Assembly: GCA_051252095.1 (NCBI GenBank)
Contig: JBPOFK010000022.1
Location: 1 to 33,920, forward strand
Direction of reading: 5' to 3'
DNA length: 33,920 bases
Source of the DNA: GCA-2401735 sp051252095
GTDB taxonomy: Bacteria; Pseudomonadota; Gammaproteobacteria; Burkholderiales; Methylophilaceae
In this document: positions 24,789-33,920 of the stretch, in pieces
How the letters are laid out: every line of letters starts with the position of its first letter
Position numbering within the stretch: the first letter of the stretch is position 1
Translations under genes and position numbers: made by a program
The notes under the pieces: generated by a model
What the model saw: the letters and a program-made list of their open reading frames with translations, nothing else
Database searches by the model: none
Told to the model about the DNA's origin: nothing

Positions 24789-25816
24789 TGGAATGGTTAG
24801 CACAATTATTTGGAAGTCACTGGAGCAATGTAGAGTTGGTCGGCTGGACATTAATTAAGATTGTTGCCATTGTTGGTCCTTTATTAATCGCAGTAGCGTA
24901 CCTGACTTATGCAGAGCGTAAGGTGATTGGATACATGCAAGTTCGCATTGGTCCTAACCGTGTTGGCTTTTGGGGCTTATTGCAACCGCTTGCGGATGGC
25001 CTTAAACTGCTATTTAAAGAGATTATCTTACCGACTGCCTCTAATAAAGGTTTATTCTTCTTAGGTCCAGTTTTGACGATTGCGCCAGCTTTTGCTGCAT
25101 GGGCAGTCATTCCATTTGACGGTACAAAAGTGTTAGCCAATATTGATGCAGGTCTTTTGTATGTCTTGGCCATGACGTCGATTGCTGTTTACGGTGTAAT
25201 TATTGCTGGCTGGGCATCCAATTCGAAATATGCGTTTTTAGGTAGTTTACGCTCTGCTGCACAGATTGTTTCTTACGAGATAGCCATGGGCTTCTCTTTA
25301 GTGGGTGTGCTTATGTGTGCCAATAGTTTGAATCTTGGTAAAATTGTATTAGGACAAGAGGGCGGTTTTTGGCATTGGTACTTCATCCCTCTATTCCCTC
25401 TATTTATTGTCTATTTTATTAGTGCTGTAGCAGAAACTAATCGTGCGCCATTTGATGTGGCTGAGGGTGAGTCTGAGATTGTGGCTGGTTTTCACGTAGA
25501 ATACTCAGGCATGGCCTTTGCTGTGTTTTTCTTGGCAGAATATGCCAACATTTGGTTAGTTTGTACTTTGGCGGCGCTCATGTTTATGGGTGGATGGTTA
25601 TCTCCATTCCCATTTTTACCAGATAGTATTTTATGGTTGTTTGCAAAAATGGCCGCTTTAGTGTTTTTCTTCTTATGGTTTAGAGCAACCTTTCCAAGAT
25701 ATCGCTATGACCAGATTATGCGATTGGGTTGGAAAGTATTTATCCCTATTACAATTGTTTGGATTGTGTTTGTCGGTGCGATGATGCAAACGAAATTCGA
25801 CTACTTATTCCATTAG
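24788..25816 (+). CDS. nuoH: NADH:quinone oxidoreductase subunit H
   Basis: This 342-residue membrane subunit joins the peripheral and membrane arms and lines the quinone channel. It has about eight transmembrane helices. The conserved stretches are AERKVIGYMQVRIGPNRVG (about 42-60), LLQPLADGLKLLFKE and, near 215-235, ETNRAPFDVAEGESEIVAGF. All are intact. Its ATG is formed with the nuoG stop. Confidence 0.97.
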   Translation: MEWLAQLFGSHWSNVELVGWTLIKIVAIVGPLLIAVAYLTYAERKVIGYMQVRIGPNRVGFWGLLQPLADGLKLLFKEIILPTASNKGLFFLGPVLTIAPAFAAWAVIPFDGTKVLANIDAGLLYVLAMTSIAVYGVIIAGWASNSKYAFLGSLRSAAQIVSYEIAMGFSLVGVLMCANSLNLGKIVLGQEGGFWHWYFIPLFPLFIVYFISAVAETNRAPFDVAEGESEIVAGFHVEYSGMAFAVFFLAEYANIWLVCTLAALMFMGGWLSPFPFLPDSILWLFAKMAALVFFFLWFRATFPRYRYDQIMRLGWKVFIPITIVWIVFVGAMMQTKFDYLFH

Positions 25817-25833
25817 GGTGTTTAATAAAGACT

Positions 25834-26325
25834 ATGTTTAAACAAATCAAAAATATATTGGCTAGTTTAATGCTATTCGAGCTGCTGAAAGGAATGGCAG
25901 TGACTGGTAGGTACTTCTTCGCGCGTAAAATGACGATCCAGTATCCAGAAGAACGCACGCCACAATCAAATCGATTTCGTGGTTTGCACGCATTACGTCG
26001 TTATCCAAATGGAGAAGAGCGTTGTATCGCTTGTAAATTATGTGAAGCCGTTTGCCCAGCACTTGCGATTACCATTGAATCAGAACAGCGAGAAGACAAT
26101 ACCCGCCGGACGACTCGCTATGATATTGATTTAACAAAATGCATTTTTTGTGGCATGTGTGAAGAATCTTGCCCTGTCGATTCTATTGTAGAAACACGCA
26201 TATTTGATTATCACGGTGAAGAGCGAGGTGACTTGCTATATACCAAAGAGATGTTGCTTGCTGTTGGTGATAAGCATGAAAAACAAATTGCGGCAGACCG
26301 TGCGCAAGATAAAAAATATCGATAA
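25834..26325 (+). CDS. nuoI: NADH:quinone oxidoreductase subunit I
   Basis: This 163-residue 23-kDa-type subunit has two [4Fe-4S] clusters (N6a and N6b). The ferredoxin motifs are CIACKLCEAVCP (Cys64, 67, 70, 74) and CIFCGMCEESCP (Cys103, 106, 109, 113). The start MFKQIKN at 25834 fits the family. The longer frame beginning at 25729 lies inside nuoH and adds unrelated sequence. It begins 17 bases after nuoH. Confidence 0.97.
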   Translation: MFKQIKNILASLMLFELLKGMAVTGRYFFARKMTIQYPEERTPQSNRFRGLHALRRYPNGEERCIACKLCEAVCPALAITIESEQREDNTRRTTRYDIDLTKCIFCGMCEESCPVDSIVETRIFDYHGEERGDLLYTKEMLLAVGDKHEKQIAADRAQDKKYR

Positions 26326-26339
26326 AACTTAAACAATTA

Positions 26340-26981
26340 ATGATGAACATGGTATTTACTGATTTTATATTTTATGTGCTAGCAGCAATACTGTTGTTTG
26401 CAGCACTTCGTGTGATTACAACACGTAATCCTGTCCACGCTGCTTTGCATCTAGTGCTCGCATTCTTTACTGCTTCAGGTATTTGGTTGCTATTACAAGC
26501 AGAGTTCCTCGCTATCGTGTTAGTGCTGGTATATGTGGGGGCGGTCATGGTGCTGTTCTTGTTTGTTGTCATGATGCTAGACATTAATATTGACAAATTA
26601 CGCGAAGGCTTTTGGAGCTATCTACCAATGGCTGCCACAATAGGGGCGCTAATGGCAATTGAGATGGCGATGATATTAGGCAATAAGTATTTTGTGGCTG
26701 CCGAAAGTGTCAGTCACCCATCGACTTATAGTGATACAGCAGCACTCGGAAAAGTGATGTACACAGATTATTTGCTTCCTTTTGAACTCGCTTCTGTCGT
26801 GCTGTTAGTGGCGATTGTTGCAGCTATTGCGTTGACATTAAGAGAAAAAAGAGAAAGCAAATCAATCAGCCCTGCTGAACAGGTCAGTGTCCGTAAAAAA
26901 GATCGTTTACGCGTCGTCAATATGCCATCGGAATCATTGCCCGAAGATGACGAGACTGCAGAAAAAGGAGACGCAGAATGA
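26340..26981 (+). CDS. nuoJ: NADH:quinone oxidoreductase subunit J
   Basis: This 213-residue membrane subunit has five hydrophobic helices within residues 1-170, including the conserved LVLVYVGAVMVLFLFVVMML (about 60-79), which holds the pi-bulge helix region. A charged C-terminal tail follows (about 172-213). Starts at 26340, 26343 and 26349 are all possible; none has a strong ribosome site. Its stop overlaps the nuoK start as ATGA. Confidence 0.94.
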   Translation: MMNMVFTDFIFYVLAAILLFAALRVITTRNPVHAALHLVLAFFTASGIWLLLQAEFLAIVLVLVYVGAVMVLFLFVVMMLDINIDKLREGFWSYLPMAATIGALMAIEMAMILGNKYFVAAESVSHPSTYSDTAALGKVMYTDYLLPFELASVVLLVAIVAAIALTLREKRESKSISPAEQVSVRKKDRLRVVNMPSESLPEDDETAEKGDAE

Positions 26982-27286
26982 GCGTAGGTCTTTCGCATTA
27001 CCTCATATTGGGTGCCTTGTTATTTGCAGTTAGTGTTATCGGTATCTTTTTAAATCGTAAAAATATTATTGTTGTACTCATGGCAATTGAGTTGATGTTG
27101 CTAGCCGTCAATCTTAACTTCATTGCCTTTTCACACTATTTAAATGATATTGCTGGGCAAGTTTTTGTGTTCTTTATTTTAACGGTAGCAGCAGCTGAAT
27201 CAGCAATCGGGCTGGCAATTCTAGTTGTATTGTTTCGTAATTTAAGAACGATTGATGTGGAAGATTTGGATTCTCTAAAAGGCTAA
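26978..27286 (+). CDS. nuoK: NADH:quinone oxidoreductase subunit K
   Basis: This 102-residue, three-helix antiporter-related subunit has the proton-path glutamates in MAIELMLLAVNLN (about 36-48) and AAAESAIGLAI (about 70-80). GGAG is upstream and the ATG overlaps the nuoJ stop, which favours coupled translation. Confidence 0.97.
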   Translation: MSVGLSHYLILGALLFAVSVIGIFLNRKNIIVVLMAIELMLLAVNLNFIAFSHYLNDIAGQVFVFFILTVAAAESAIGLAILVVLFRNLRTIDVEDLDSLKG

Positions 27287-27295
27287 CAAAAGATT

Positions 27296-29326
27296 ATGAC
27301 AGAACAGCTTCTTATTTGGATTCCTTTACTACCGCTCATTGCTGCAGCAATTGTAGACTTGTTTGGATCATCTCTGCCACGAAGCGCTGCACATTGGCTA
27401 ACAATATTCGGTGTCGGCGCTTCACTCGTTTTATCAGCATTGGTGTTTAAAGCTACGTTAGGTGGTTTTACTCATAATGCTGATTTATATACATGGCTAG
27501 TCTCGGGCGACATTCGGTTTAGTGTTGGTTTTTTAATTGATAATCTCACCGCGATGATGATGGTTGTGGTGACTTTTGTCTCGTTGATGGTGCATATTTA
27601 TACCATTGGTTATATGCATGAGGATCCTGGCTATAGTCGATTCTTTAGCTATATCTCATTATTTACATTTGCCATGCTGATGCTGGTGATGTCTAACAAT
27701 TTCATGCAACTGTTTTTTGGTTGGGAAGCTGTTGGACTTGTTTCATATCTATTGATTGGGTTTTGGTATACGCGGCCAACAGCGATTTACGCTAACTTAA
27801 AAGCATTTTTGGTCAACAGAGTAGGTGATTTTGGTTTCTTACTAGGTATTGGTTTAGTACTTTCATATTTTGGTACGCTAGATTATGCAGAAGTCTTTAA
27901 GGCTGCACCTGCAATGGCTAATATGGAAATCAGCTTATTTTCAAATACGCCATGGTCTTTGATGACGGTCACTTGTATCTTGTTGTTTGTCGGTGCGATG
28001 GGTAAATCAGCACAAGTGCCGCTACATGTTTGGTTGCCAGATTCCATGGAAGGCCCAACGCCAATATCAGCACTGATTCATGCAGCAACCATGGTCACTG
28101 CAGGGATATTCATGGTGGCGCGTATGTCGCCTTTGTTTGAGCTGTCAACAACAGCGTTGTCTTTCGTCCTTATCATTGGTGCAATCACTGCCTTATTTAT
28201 GGGTTTGTTGGGGATTATTCAAAATGACATTAAACGCGTGGTTGCCTATTCAACACTCTCTCAACTAGGCTATATGACAGTTGCATTAGGGGTGTCTGCA
28301 TATTCAGTAGCCATCTTCCATTTAATGACACATGCTTTTTTTAAAGCGCTGTTATTCCTAGGGGCAGGCTCTATCATTATGGGGATGCATCATGATCAAG
28401 ATATACGTCATATGGGCAACCTTAAAAAATACTTTCCAGTGACATGGATTACATCATTAATTGGTTCGCTTGCTTTGATTGGGACGCCATTCTTTGCTGG
28501 ATTCTATTCCAAAGACAGCATTATTGAGGCGGTTAAGTTCTCACATATAGCTGGTAGCGGATTTGCTTATTTCTCTGTATTAGTCGGTGTGTTTATTACG
28601 GCATTTTATTCATTCCGTTTATATTTTATTGTTTTTCATGGTAAGGAAAGATGGCGTGATGCTAAGCCACACAAGGATGACGATCATGGACATCATCATG
28701 GTTTAAGCCCAGATCAAAACCCACATGAGCCAGGTTGGGTGGTTAAACTACCATTGATATTATTGGCAATTCCATCTTTATTGATTGGGTACTTGGCAAT
28801 AGAACCGATGTTGTTTGGCGATTTCTTCAAAGGAGTGGTTACAGTGAATGCAGAAATGCATCCTTCAATGGAGCACTTAGCCCACCATTTTCATGAAATT
28901 CTTCACACTCCTTTAGGCATGGCTTTACATGGATTTTTAACCTTGCCCTTTGCTCTTGCAGCGCTAGGCGTTGCCTTGTCTTGGTTCTTTTATATGAAAC
29001 GTCCAGACATTCCTGCAGCCATTAAAGAAAAATTGAGCTTAATTTATTCCATTTTGGAAAATAAATATGGCTTTGACAGTTTTAATCAGCGCTTTTTTGC
29101 AGATGGTTCACGCTGGTTAGGTAATAAGCTGTGGCAAATTGGTGATGTGCAATTGATTGATGGTGCCATCGTGAACGGTGCAGCCAAGCTTGTTGGTAAA
29201 GTTTCTGGGATTGTGCGCCAGCTGCAATCAGGCATGATTTATCACTATGCCTTCTCAATGATTTTAGCGGTATTTCTTGTTTTAACTTATTTATTAATAA
29301 AGATTATATTTTTTAATGCTCAATAA
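27296..29326 (+). CDS. nuoL: NADH:quinone oxidoreductase subunit L
   Basis: This 676-residue Mrp-antiporter-like proton pump has about 15-16 helices and the long C-terminal lateral helix. Conserved parts include GWEAVGLVSYLLIGFWY (about 142-158), MGKSAQVPLHVWLPDSMEGPTPISALIHAATMV (centre) and the broken-helix region SQLGYMTVALG. A His-rich loop (HDDDHGHHHG-like, about 459-470) sits between helices. It ends 11 bases inside nuoM. Confidence 0.97.
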   Translation: MTEQLLIWIPLLPLIAAAIVDLFGSSLPRSAAHWLTIFGVGASLVLSALVFKATLGGFTHNADLYTWLVSGDIRFSVGFLIDNLTAMMMVVVTFVSLMVHIYTIGYMHEDPGYSRFFSYISLFTFAMLMLVMSNNFMQLFFGWEAVGLVSYLLIGFWYTRPTAIYANLKAFLVNRVGDFGFLLGIGLVLSYFGTLDYAEVFKAAPAMANMEISLFSNTPWSLMTVTCILLFVGAMGKSAQVPLHVWLPDSMEGPTPISALIHAATMVTAGIFMVARMSPLFELSTTALSFVLIIGAITALFMGLLGIIQNDIKRVVAYSTLSQLGYMTVALGVSAYSVAIFHLMTHAFFKALLFLGAGSIIMGMHHDQDIRHMGNLKKYFPVTWITSLIGSLALIGTPFFAGFYSKDSIIEAVKFSHIAGSGFAYFSVLVGVFITAFYSFRLYFIVFHGKERWRDAKPHKDDDHGHHHGLSPDQNPHEPGWVVKLPLILLAIPSLLIGYLAIEPMLFGDFFKGVVTVNAEMHPSMEHLAHHFHEILHTPLGMALHGFLTLPFALAALGVALSWFFYMKRPDIPAAIKEKLSLIYSILENKYGFDSFNQRFFADGSRWLGNKLWQIGDVQLIDGAIVNGAAKLVGKVSGIVRQLQSGMIYHYAFSMILAVFLVLTYLLIKIIFFNAQ

Positions 29327-30809
29327 TCACATTTTAAGTTTAGCCATTTGGGTGCCAATACTGGCTGGTATTCTGGTATTGCTTGTTGGCAATGATAACC
29401 GAGCTTGCCTCACCCGATGGGTTGCATTAGTAGGAGGTATAGCTGCCTTCTTAGTCACATTGCCAATATACACAGAGTTTGATACGGCAGAAGCGACATT
29501 TCAATTCCAAGAGGGATTTTCTTGGATTCCTGCATTTAATATCAACTATCACCTTGGGGTAGATGGATTTTCAGTCCCATTGGTGCTACTCACTAGCTTT
29601 ACGACTGTTATTGCCATCATTGCATCATGGGAGGTGATTCAAAAAGCTATTGCGCAATACATGGCTGCTTTCCTGATAATGAGTGGCTTGATGATTGGGG
29701 TTTTCACAGCACTAGATAGTATTTTGTACTATGTTTTTTGGGAGGCGATGCTCATTCCAATGTTCTTGGTTATTGGTATCTGGGGTGGTCCTAATCGTGT
29801 TTATGCGACGATTAAATTCTTCTTGTATACCTTGCTCGGTTCGTTGTTAATGTTGGTAGCATTTATTTATTTATTTCACCGCACAGGTAGTTTCAGTATT
29901 GTTGATTACTACAATTTACCATTAACATTGAACGAGCAAATTTATATCTTTATTGCATTCTTTATGGCATTTGCAGTCAAAATTCCAATGTGGCCTGTTC
30001 ATACTTGGCTGCCTGATGCACACGTAGAGGCGCCAACAGCTGGATCTGTTGTGTTGGCGGCAATTATGCTCAAATTAGGTGGGTATAGCTTTTTACGGTT
30101 TGCAATGCCTATTGCTCCAGATGCCTCACATCATTTATCAAGCATCATGATTGCATTATCATTAATTGCCATTCTATACATTGCATTGGTTGCATTGGTA
30201 CAAAAAGATATGAAAAAATTGATTGCTTACTCATCAATCTCTCATATGGGTTTTGTGACCTTGGGTTTCTTCCTGTTCAGTCAGCTGGGCCTAGAAGGTG
30301 CAGTGGTTCAAATGATTTCTCACGGGTTCATTTCTGCGGCTATGTTTCTGTGTGTAGGTGTCCTATATGACCGCATGCATAGCCGTCAAATTGCTGATTA
30401 TGGAGGTGTGGCAAATACAATGCCGATGTTTGCAGCATTTGCTGTCTTATTTGCCATGGCTAATAGCGGCCTACCTGGTACCAGCGGTTTTGTCGGTGAG
30501 TTTATGGTGATCTTGGCAAGTGTCAAATATAATTTCTGGGTTGCTTTTGTCGCTGCAACGACACTAATTTTTGGTGCATCTTACACATTGTGGATGGTTA
30601 AACGCGTTTTTTATGGAGATGCAGCAAATAACAAAGTTGCAGGATTAAAAGATTTAACAAAACGCGAGTTTATGCTGCTAACAATACTAGCTTTATTCAC
30701 ATTGGGTTTAGGTATTTACCCTGATCCAATCACTGAGTTAACACAGACAACATCAGCACAATTTTTGAACCATATGGCAACTACCAAATTGCCATTGGCT
30801 GGAATGTAA
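29316..30809 (+). CDS. nuoM: NADH:quinone oxidoreductase subunit M
   Basis: This 497-residue antiporter-like proton-pumping subunit has about 14 helices. The key Glu is in FWEAMLIPMFLVIGIWGG (about 140-157), followed by the lysine-bearing KIPMWPVHTWLPDAHVEAP stretch and YSSISHMGFVTLG. The ATG overlaps the end of nuoL by 11 bases; no clear ribosome site is visible, so coupling to nuoL is likely. Confidence 0.97.
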   Translation: MLNNHILSLAIWVPILAGILVLLVGNDNRACLTRWVALVGGIAAFLVTLPIYTEFDTAEATFQFQEGFSWIPAFNINYHLGVDGFSVPLVLLTSFTTVIAIIASWEVIQKAIAQYMAAFLIMSGLMIGVFTALDSILYYVFWEAMLIPMFLVIGIWGGPNRVYATIKFFLYTLLGSLLMLVAFIYLFHRTGSFSIVDYYNLPLTLNEQIYIFIAFFMAFAVKIPMWPVHTWLPDAHVEAPTAGSVVLAAIMLKLGGYSFLRFAMPIAPDASHHLSSIMIALSLIAILYIALVALVQKDMKKLIAYSSISHMGFVTLGFFLFSQLGLEGAVVQMISHGFISAAMFLCVGVLYDRMHSRQIADYGGVANTMPMFAAFAVLFAMANSGLPGTSGFVGEFMVILASVKYNFWVAFVAATTLIFGASYTLWMVKRVFYGDAANNKVAGLKDLTKREFMLLTILALFTLGLGIYPDPITELTQTTSAQFLNHMATTKLPLAGM

Positions 30810-30811
30810 GC

Positions 30812-32260
30812 ATGAATACAATTAAAACCGACCTTTTTATCGCATTGCCAGAAATGACTTTGCTATGCATGGCAATGATTATCCTGATTCTGGATTTATT
30901 CTTAAGTAAGAAGAATCGTTTGGTTGTTTACGGACTTGCGCAACTTACATTGTTTGCTGCAGCATACCTGGTTTTTACTACACATACACCTATGATTGAG
31001 TATGCGTTTAGTAATATGTTTGTTGATGATACATTAAGCGATGTGCTGAAGTTGGCAACACTAATCGGTGCTTCTGTTATGTTGGTCTATACGCGTTACT
31101 ATATACAGTTACGTAATATGTTCTCCGGCGATTACTACGCATTATTATTATTTGCTACAGTAGGTATGATGGTCATGATATCTGGGCAAAATTTGCTGAC
31201 CATTTATGTAGGCTTAGAACTATTATCACTTTGTGTTTACGCATTAGTAGCTCTGGATCGAGACAACCCAAAAGCAACAGAAGCTGCAATGAAGTATTTT
31301 GTATTAGGTGCACTTGCTTCTGGTATGTTGTTGTACGGCATGAGTATGATTTATGGTATGACAGGAAGTCTAGACATTTCCACAATTTCTGATGTACTCG
31401 TTGACTCTCAGTCTCGTAGCCCAGTTTTAGCATTAGGACTTGTATTTATTGTAGCTGGTTTAGCGTTTAAATTCGGCGCAGTCCCGTTTCATATGTGGGT
31501 GCCTGATGTTTATCAAGGTTCACCGACGGCCATCACAATTCTGATTGGCTCAGTTCCAAAATTTGCAGGCTTTGCGATGGCAATGCGTTTGTTGATACAA
31601 GGTCTTTATCCTCTAGTTGCCGATTGGCAGGCTATGTTTTTAGTCATGGCAGTTTTGTCGATTGCTATTGGTAATATAACGGCTATTGCACAAACCAATA
31701 TTAAGCGCATGTTAGCTTATTCAACAATTTCTCATATCGGGTTTTTATTACTTGGTTTAATGAGTGCCAGTCTAAATGGATTTGTCTCGAGCATGTTTTA
31801 TGTAAGCGCCTACGTGATGATGAGTTTAGCAGGATTTGGTATGATTTTGGTCTTATCAAGAAAAGGCCACGAGGCAGAAAATATAGAAGATTTAAAAGGC
31901 TTAAATAAACGTAGTCCTTGGACCGCATTTTTGATGTTAATTACGATGTTTAGTATGGCTGGCGTGCCGCCGACGATTGGATTTTATGCAAAATTCATCG
32001 TGTTACAATCAGCATTGCAGGCAGGGTTTGTGCCAGTTGTTATTTTTGCAGTTTTAATGGCAGTCATTGGCGCGTTCTACTACTTACGCGTTATTAAAGT
32101 TATGTATTTTGATGAACCTGCAAGCATGGCGCCAATCGATGCACCATTAGATATGCGTCTAATTTTGAGTCTTAATGCCATGGCGCTTCTGTTACTCGGC
32201 TTGATGCCGCAGGGGTTAATCAATCTTTCAGTAAAATCGATACTACAAACACTTCAATAG
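30812..32260 (+). CDS. nuoN: NADH:quinone oxidoreductase subunit N
   Basis: This 482-residue third antiporter-like subunit closes the operon. Signature parts are the Glu in VGLELLSLCVYALVALDRDN, the Lys in FKFGAVPFHMWVPDVYQGSPT and the broken helix YSTISHIGFLLLGL. It starts 2 bases after nuoM. With this gene all 14 nuo subunits are present and uninterrupted, with no inserted accessory ORF except the candidate micro-ORF. No classical terminator follows. Confidence 0.97.
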   Translation: MNTIKTDLFIALPEMTLLCMAMIILILDLFLSKKNRLVVYGLAQLTLFAAAYLVFTTHTPMIEYAFSNMFVDDTLSDVLKLATLIGASVMLVYTRYYIQLRNMFSGDYYALLLFATVGMMVMISGQNLLTIYVGLELLSLCVYALVALDRDNPKATEAAMKYFVLGALASGMLLYGMSMIYGMTGSLDISTISDVLVDSQSRSPVLALGLVFIVAGLAFKFGAVPFHMWVPDVYQGSPTAITILIGSVPKFAGFAMAMRLLIQGLYPLVADWQAMFLVMAVLSIAIGNITAIAQTNIKRMLAYSTISHIGFLLLGLMSASLNGFVSSMFYVSAYVMMSLAGFGMILVLSRKGHEAENIEDLKGLNKRSPWTAFLMLITMFSMAGVPPTIGFYAKFIVLQSALQAGFVPVVIFAVLMAVIGAFYYLRVIKVMYFDEPASMAPIDAPLDMRLILSLNAMALLLLGLMPQGLINLSVKSILQTLQ

Positions 32261-32296
32261 TATCAATCGAAGCTAAAAATGGTCAAAAAATCTAAA

Positions 32297-32316
32297 TGGT
32301 TAGATTGATCTAACCA
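32297..32316. repeat. 20-base palindrome 37 bases after nuoN
   Basis: TGGTTAGAT-TG-ATCTAACCA is a perfect inverted repeat with 9-bp arms. As RNA it would form a short hairpin, but no T run follows, so it is not a standard terminator. It might be an mRNA 3' stabilising hairpin or a protein site. Confidence 0.5.
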
Positions 32317-32484
32317 CGTCATGGCCTTCGCAATGCGCTGACTACTACGTACAGTTTGCATTGATTATATGCGCCCCGCATGATTGTTATCATCAAAAAT
32401 CGGCAACAGCATGACTGTAAGTGCATCCATTATGGTGTCTTGTGATTGTGCAATTGAAAGCTACAAGATCATAAATGGGAAATG

Positions 32485-32498
32485 CTATTAATTAATAG
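32485..32498. repeat. 14-base perfect palindrome
   Basis: CTATTAATTAATAG is fully self-complementary and AT-rich. It could be a binding site, but such sequences also occur by chance in AT-rich spacers. Confidence 0.35.
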
Positions 32499-32516
32499 GT
32501 ATCAGGTGCTTGCAGC

Positions 32517-32548
32517 AAAAAAATAGCCAAGTAAAAACTTGGCTATTT
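32517..32548 (-). terminator. Rho-independent terminator of the DUF1996 gene
   Basis: Arms AAATAGCCAAGT (32521-32532) and ACTTGGCTATTT (32537-32548) with an AAAA loop form a perfect 12-bp stem. On the minus strand it is followed by a T run (plus-strand A run from 32517), 26 bases after the DUF1996 stop. Confidence 0.87.
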
Positions 32549-32573
32549 GTGGACGTACTATACTAAGTTTGAA

Positions 32574-33920
<1,347 letters not shown>

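Larger units (their letters stand above)
32261..32516. other. Noncoding spacer after nuoN with two palindromes
   Basis: About 256 bases lie between nuoN (plus) and the terminator of the convergent minus-strand gene. I see no credible gene: the best ORF (ATG 32380, 21 codons) has no ribosome site. The spacer holds a 9-bp-arm palindrome (32297-32316) and a perfect 14-base palindrome (32485-32498). It presumably contains the 3' end of the nuo mRNA. A small RNA is possible but unsupported. Confidence 0.5.

Noticed and set aside
25729..25833. N-terminal extension of nuoI starting inside nuoH
   Set aside because: The added 35 residues are Cys-rich shadow sequence of nuoH; NuoI begins at MFKQ.
32380..32445. 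21-codon ORF after nuoN
   Set aside because: No ribosome site, no overlap with a neighbour and no recognisable composition; unlike the nuoD-nuoE ORF nothing supports it.

Overview
The window looks like chromosomal DNA of a betaproteobacterium, most likely a methylotroph-type member of the Methylophilaceae/Nitrosomonadales. This rests on moderate-to-low GC, the homodimeric AceE/AceF pair, the tpiA-secG-tRNA-Leu-nuoA...N order typical of Betaproteobacteria, and a small hypothetical gene in front of recJ. The taxon is inferred; no rRNA or marker search was possible. There are no insertion sequences, phage genes or CRISPR arrays.

Layout. Bases 1-3988 carry two adjacent membrane proteins with GH17 domains. 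The second is a GH17-GT2 fusion of the NdvB type (beta-glucan synthesis). The first is cut by the window edge and has an in-frame TAG inside a conserved motif. On the minus strand follow a uracil/hypoxanthine-type DNA glycosylase (4002-4505), aceF and aceE (pyruvate dehydrogenase E2 and E1). Bases 8910-12033 form a sulfide/persulfide module. A BigR-type ArsR repressor, a DUF442 sulfurtransferase/phosphatase-like protein and a TauE/SafE exporter are on the minus strand; an ETHE1-type persulfide dioxygenase and a Cys-bearing CRP/FNR regulator are on the plus strand. Both arms meet at a short region where one perfect inverted repeat holds the -10 boxes of two face-to-face promoters. Bases 12037-13920 encode an exported pentapeptide-repeat protein and a glycine-zipper envelope protein. 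Bases 14065-17598 hold a COG4255-like gene, recJ, tpiA, secG and tRNA-Leu(GAG).

Bases 17724-32260 are a complete 14-gene nuoA-N operon for NADH:quinone oxidoreductase (complex I), tightly packed with several stop/start overlaps. The nuoD-nuoE gap is exactly filled by a 20-codon ORF with its own Shine-Dalgarno sequence, starting in the nuoD stop (ATGA) and ending in the nuoE start (TAATG). After a palindrome-containing spacer, the window ends in a minus-strand DUF1996 protein whose N-terminal part runs off the edge and includes two Ala-Pro stalks made of different hexanucleotide repeats.

Metabolically, PDH, TpiA and complex I are central carbon and energy functions. The persulfide module handles toxic reduced sulfur, and the GH17/GT2 pair builds an envelope or periplasmic glucan. 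The least explained items are the nuoD-nuoE micro-ORF, the amber codon in the first GH17 gene, the shared divergent operator, and the repeat-stalk DUF1996 protein.
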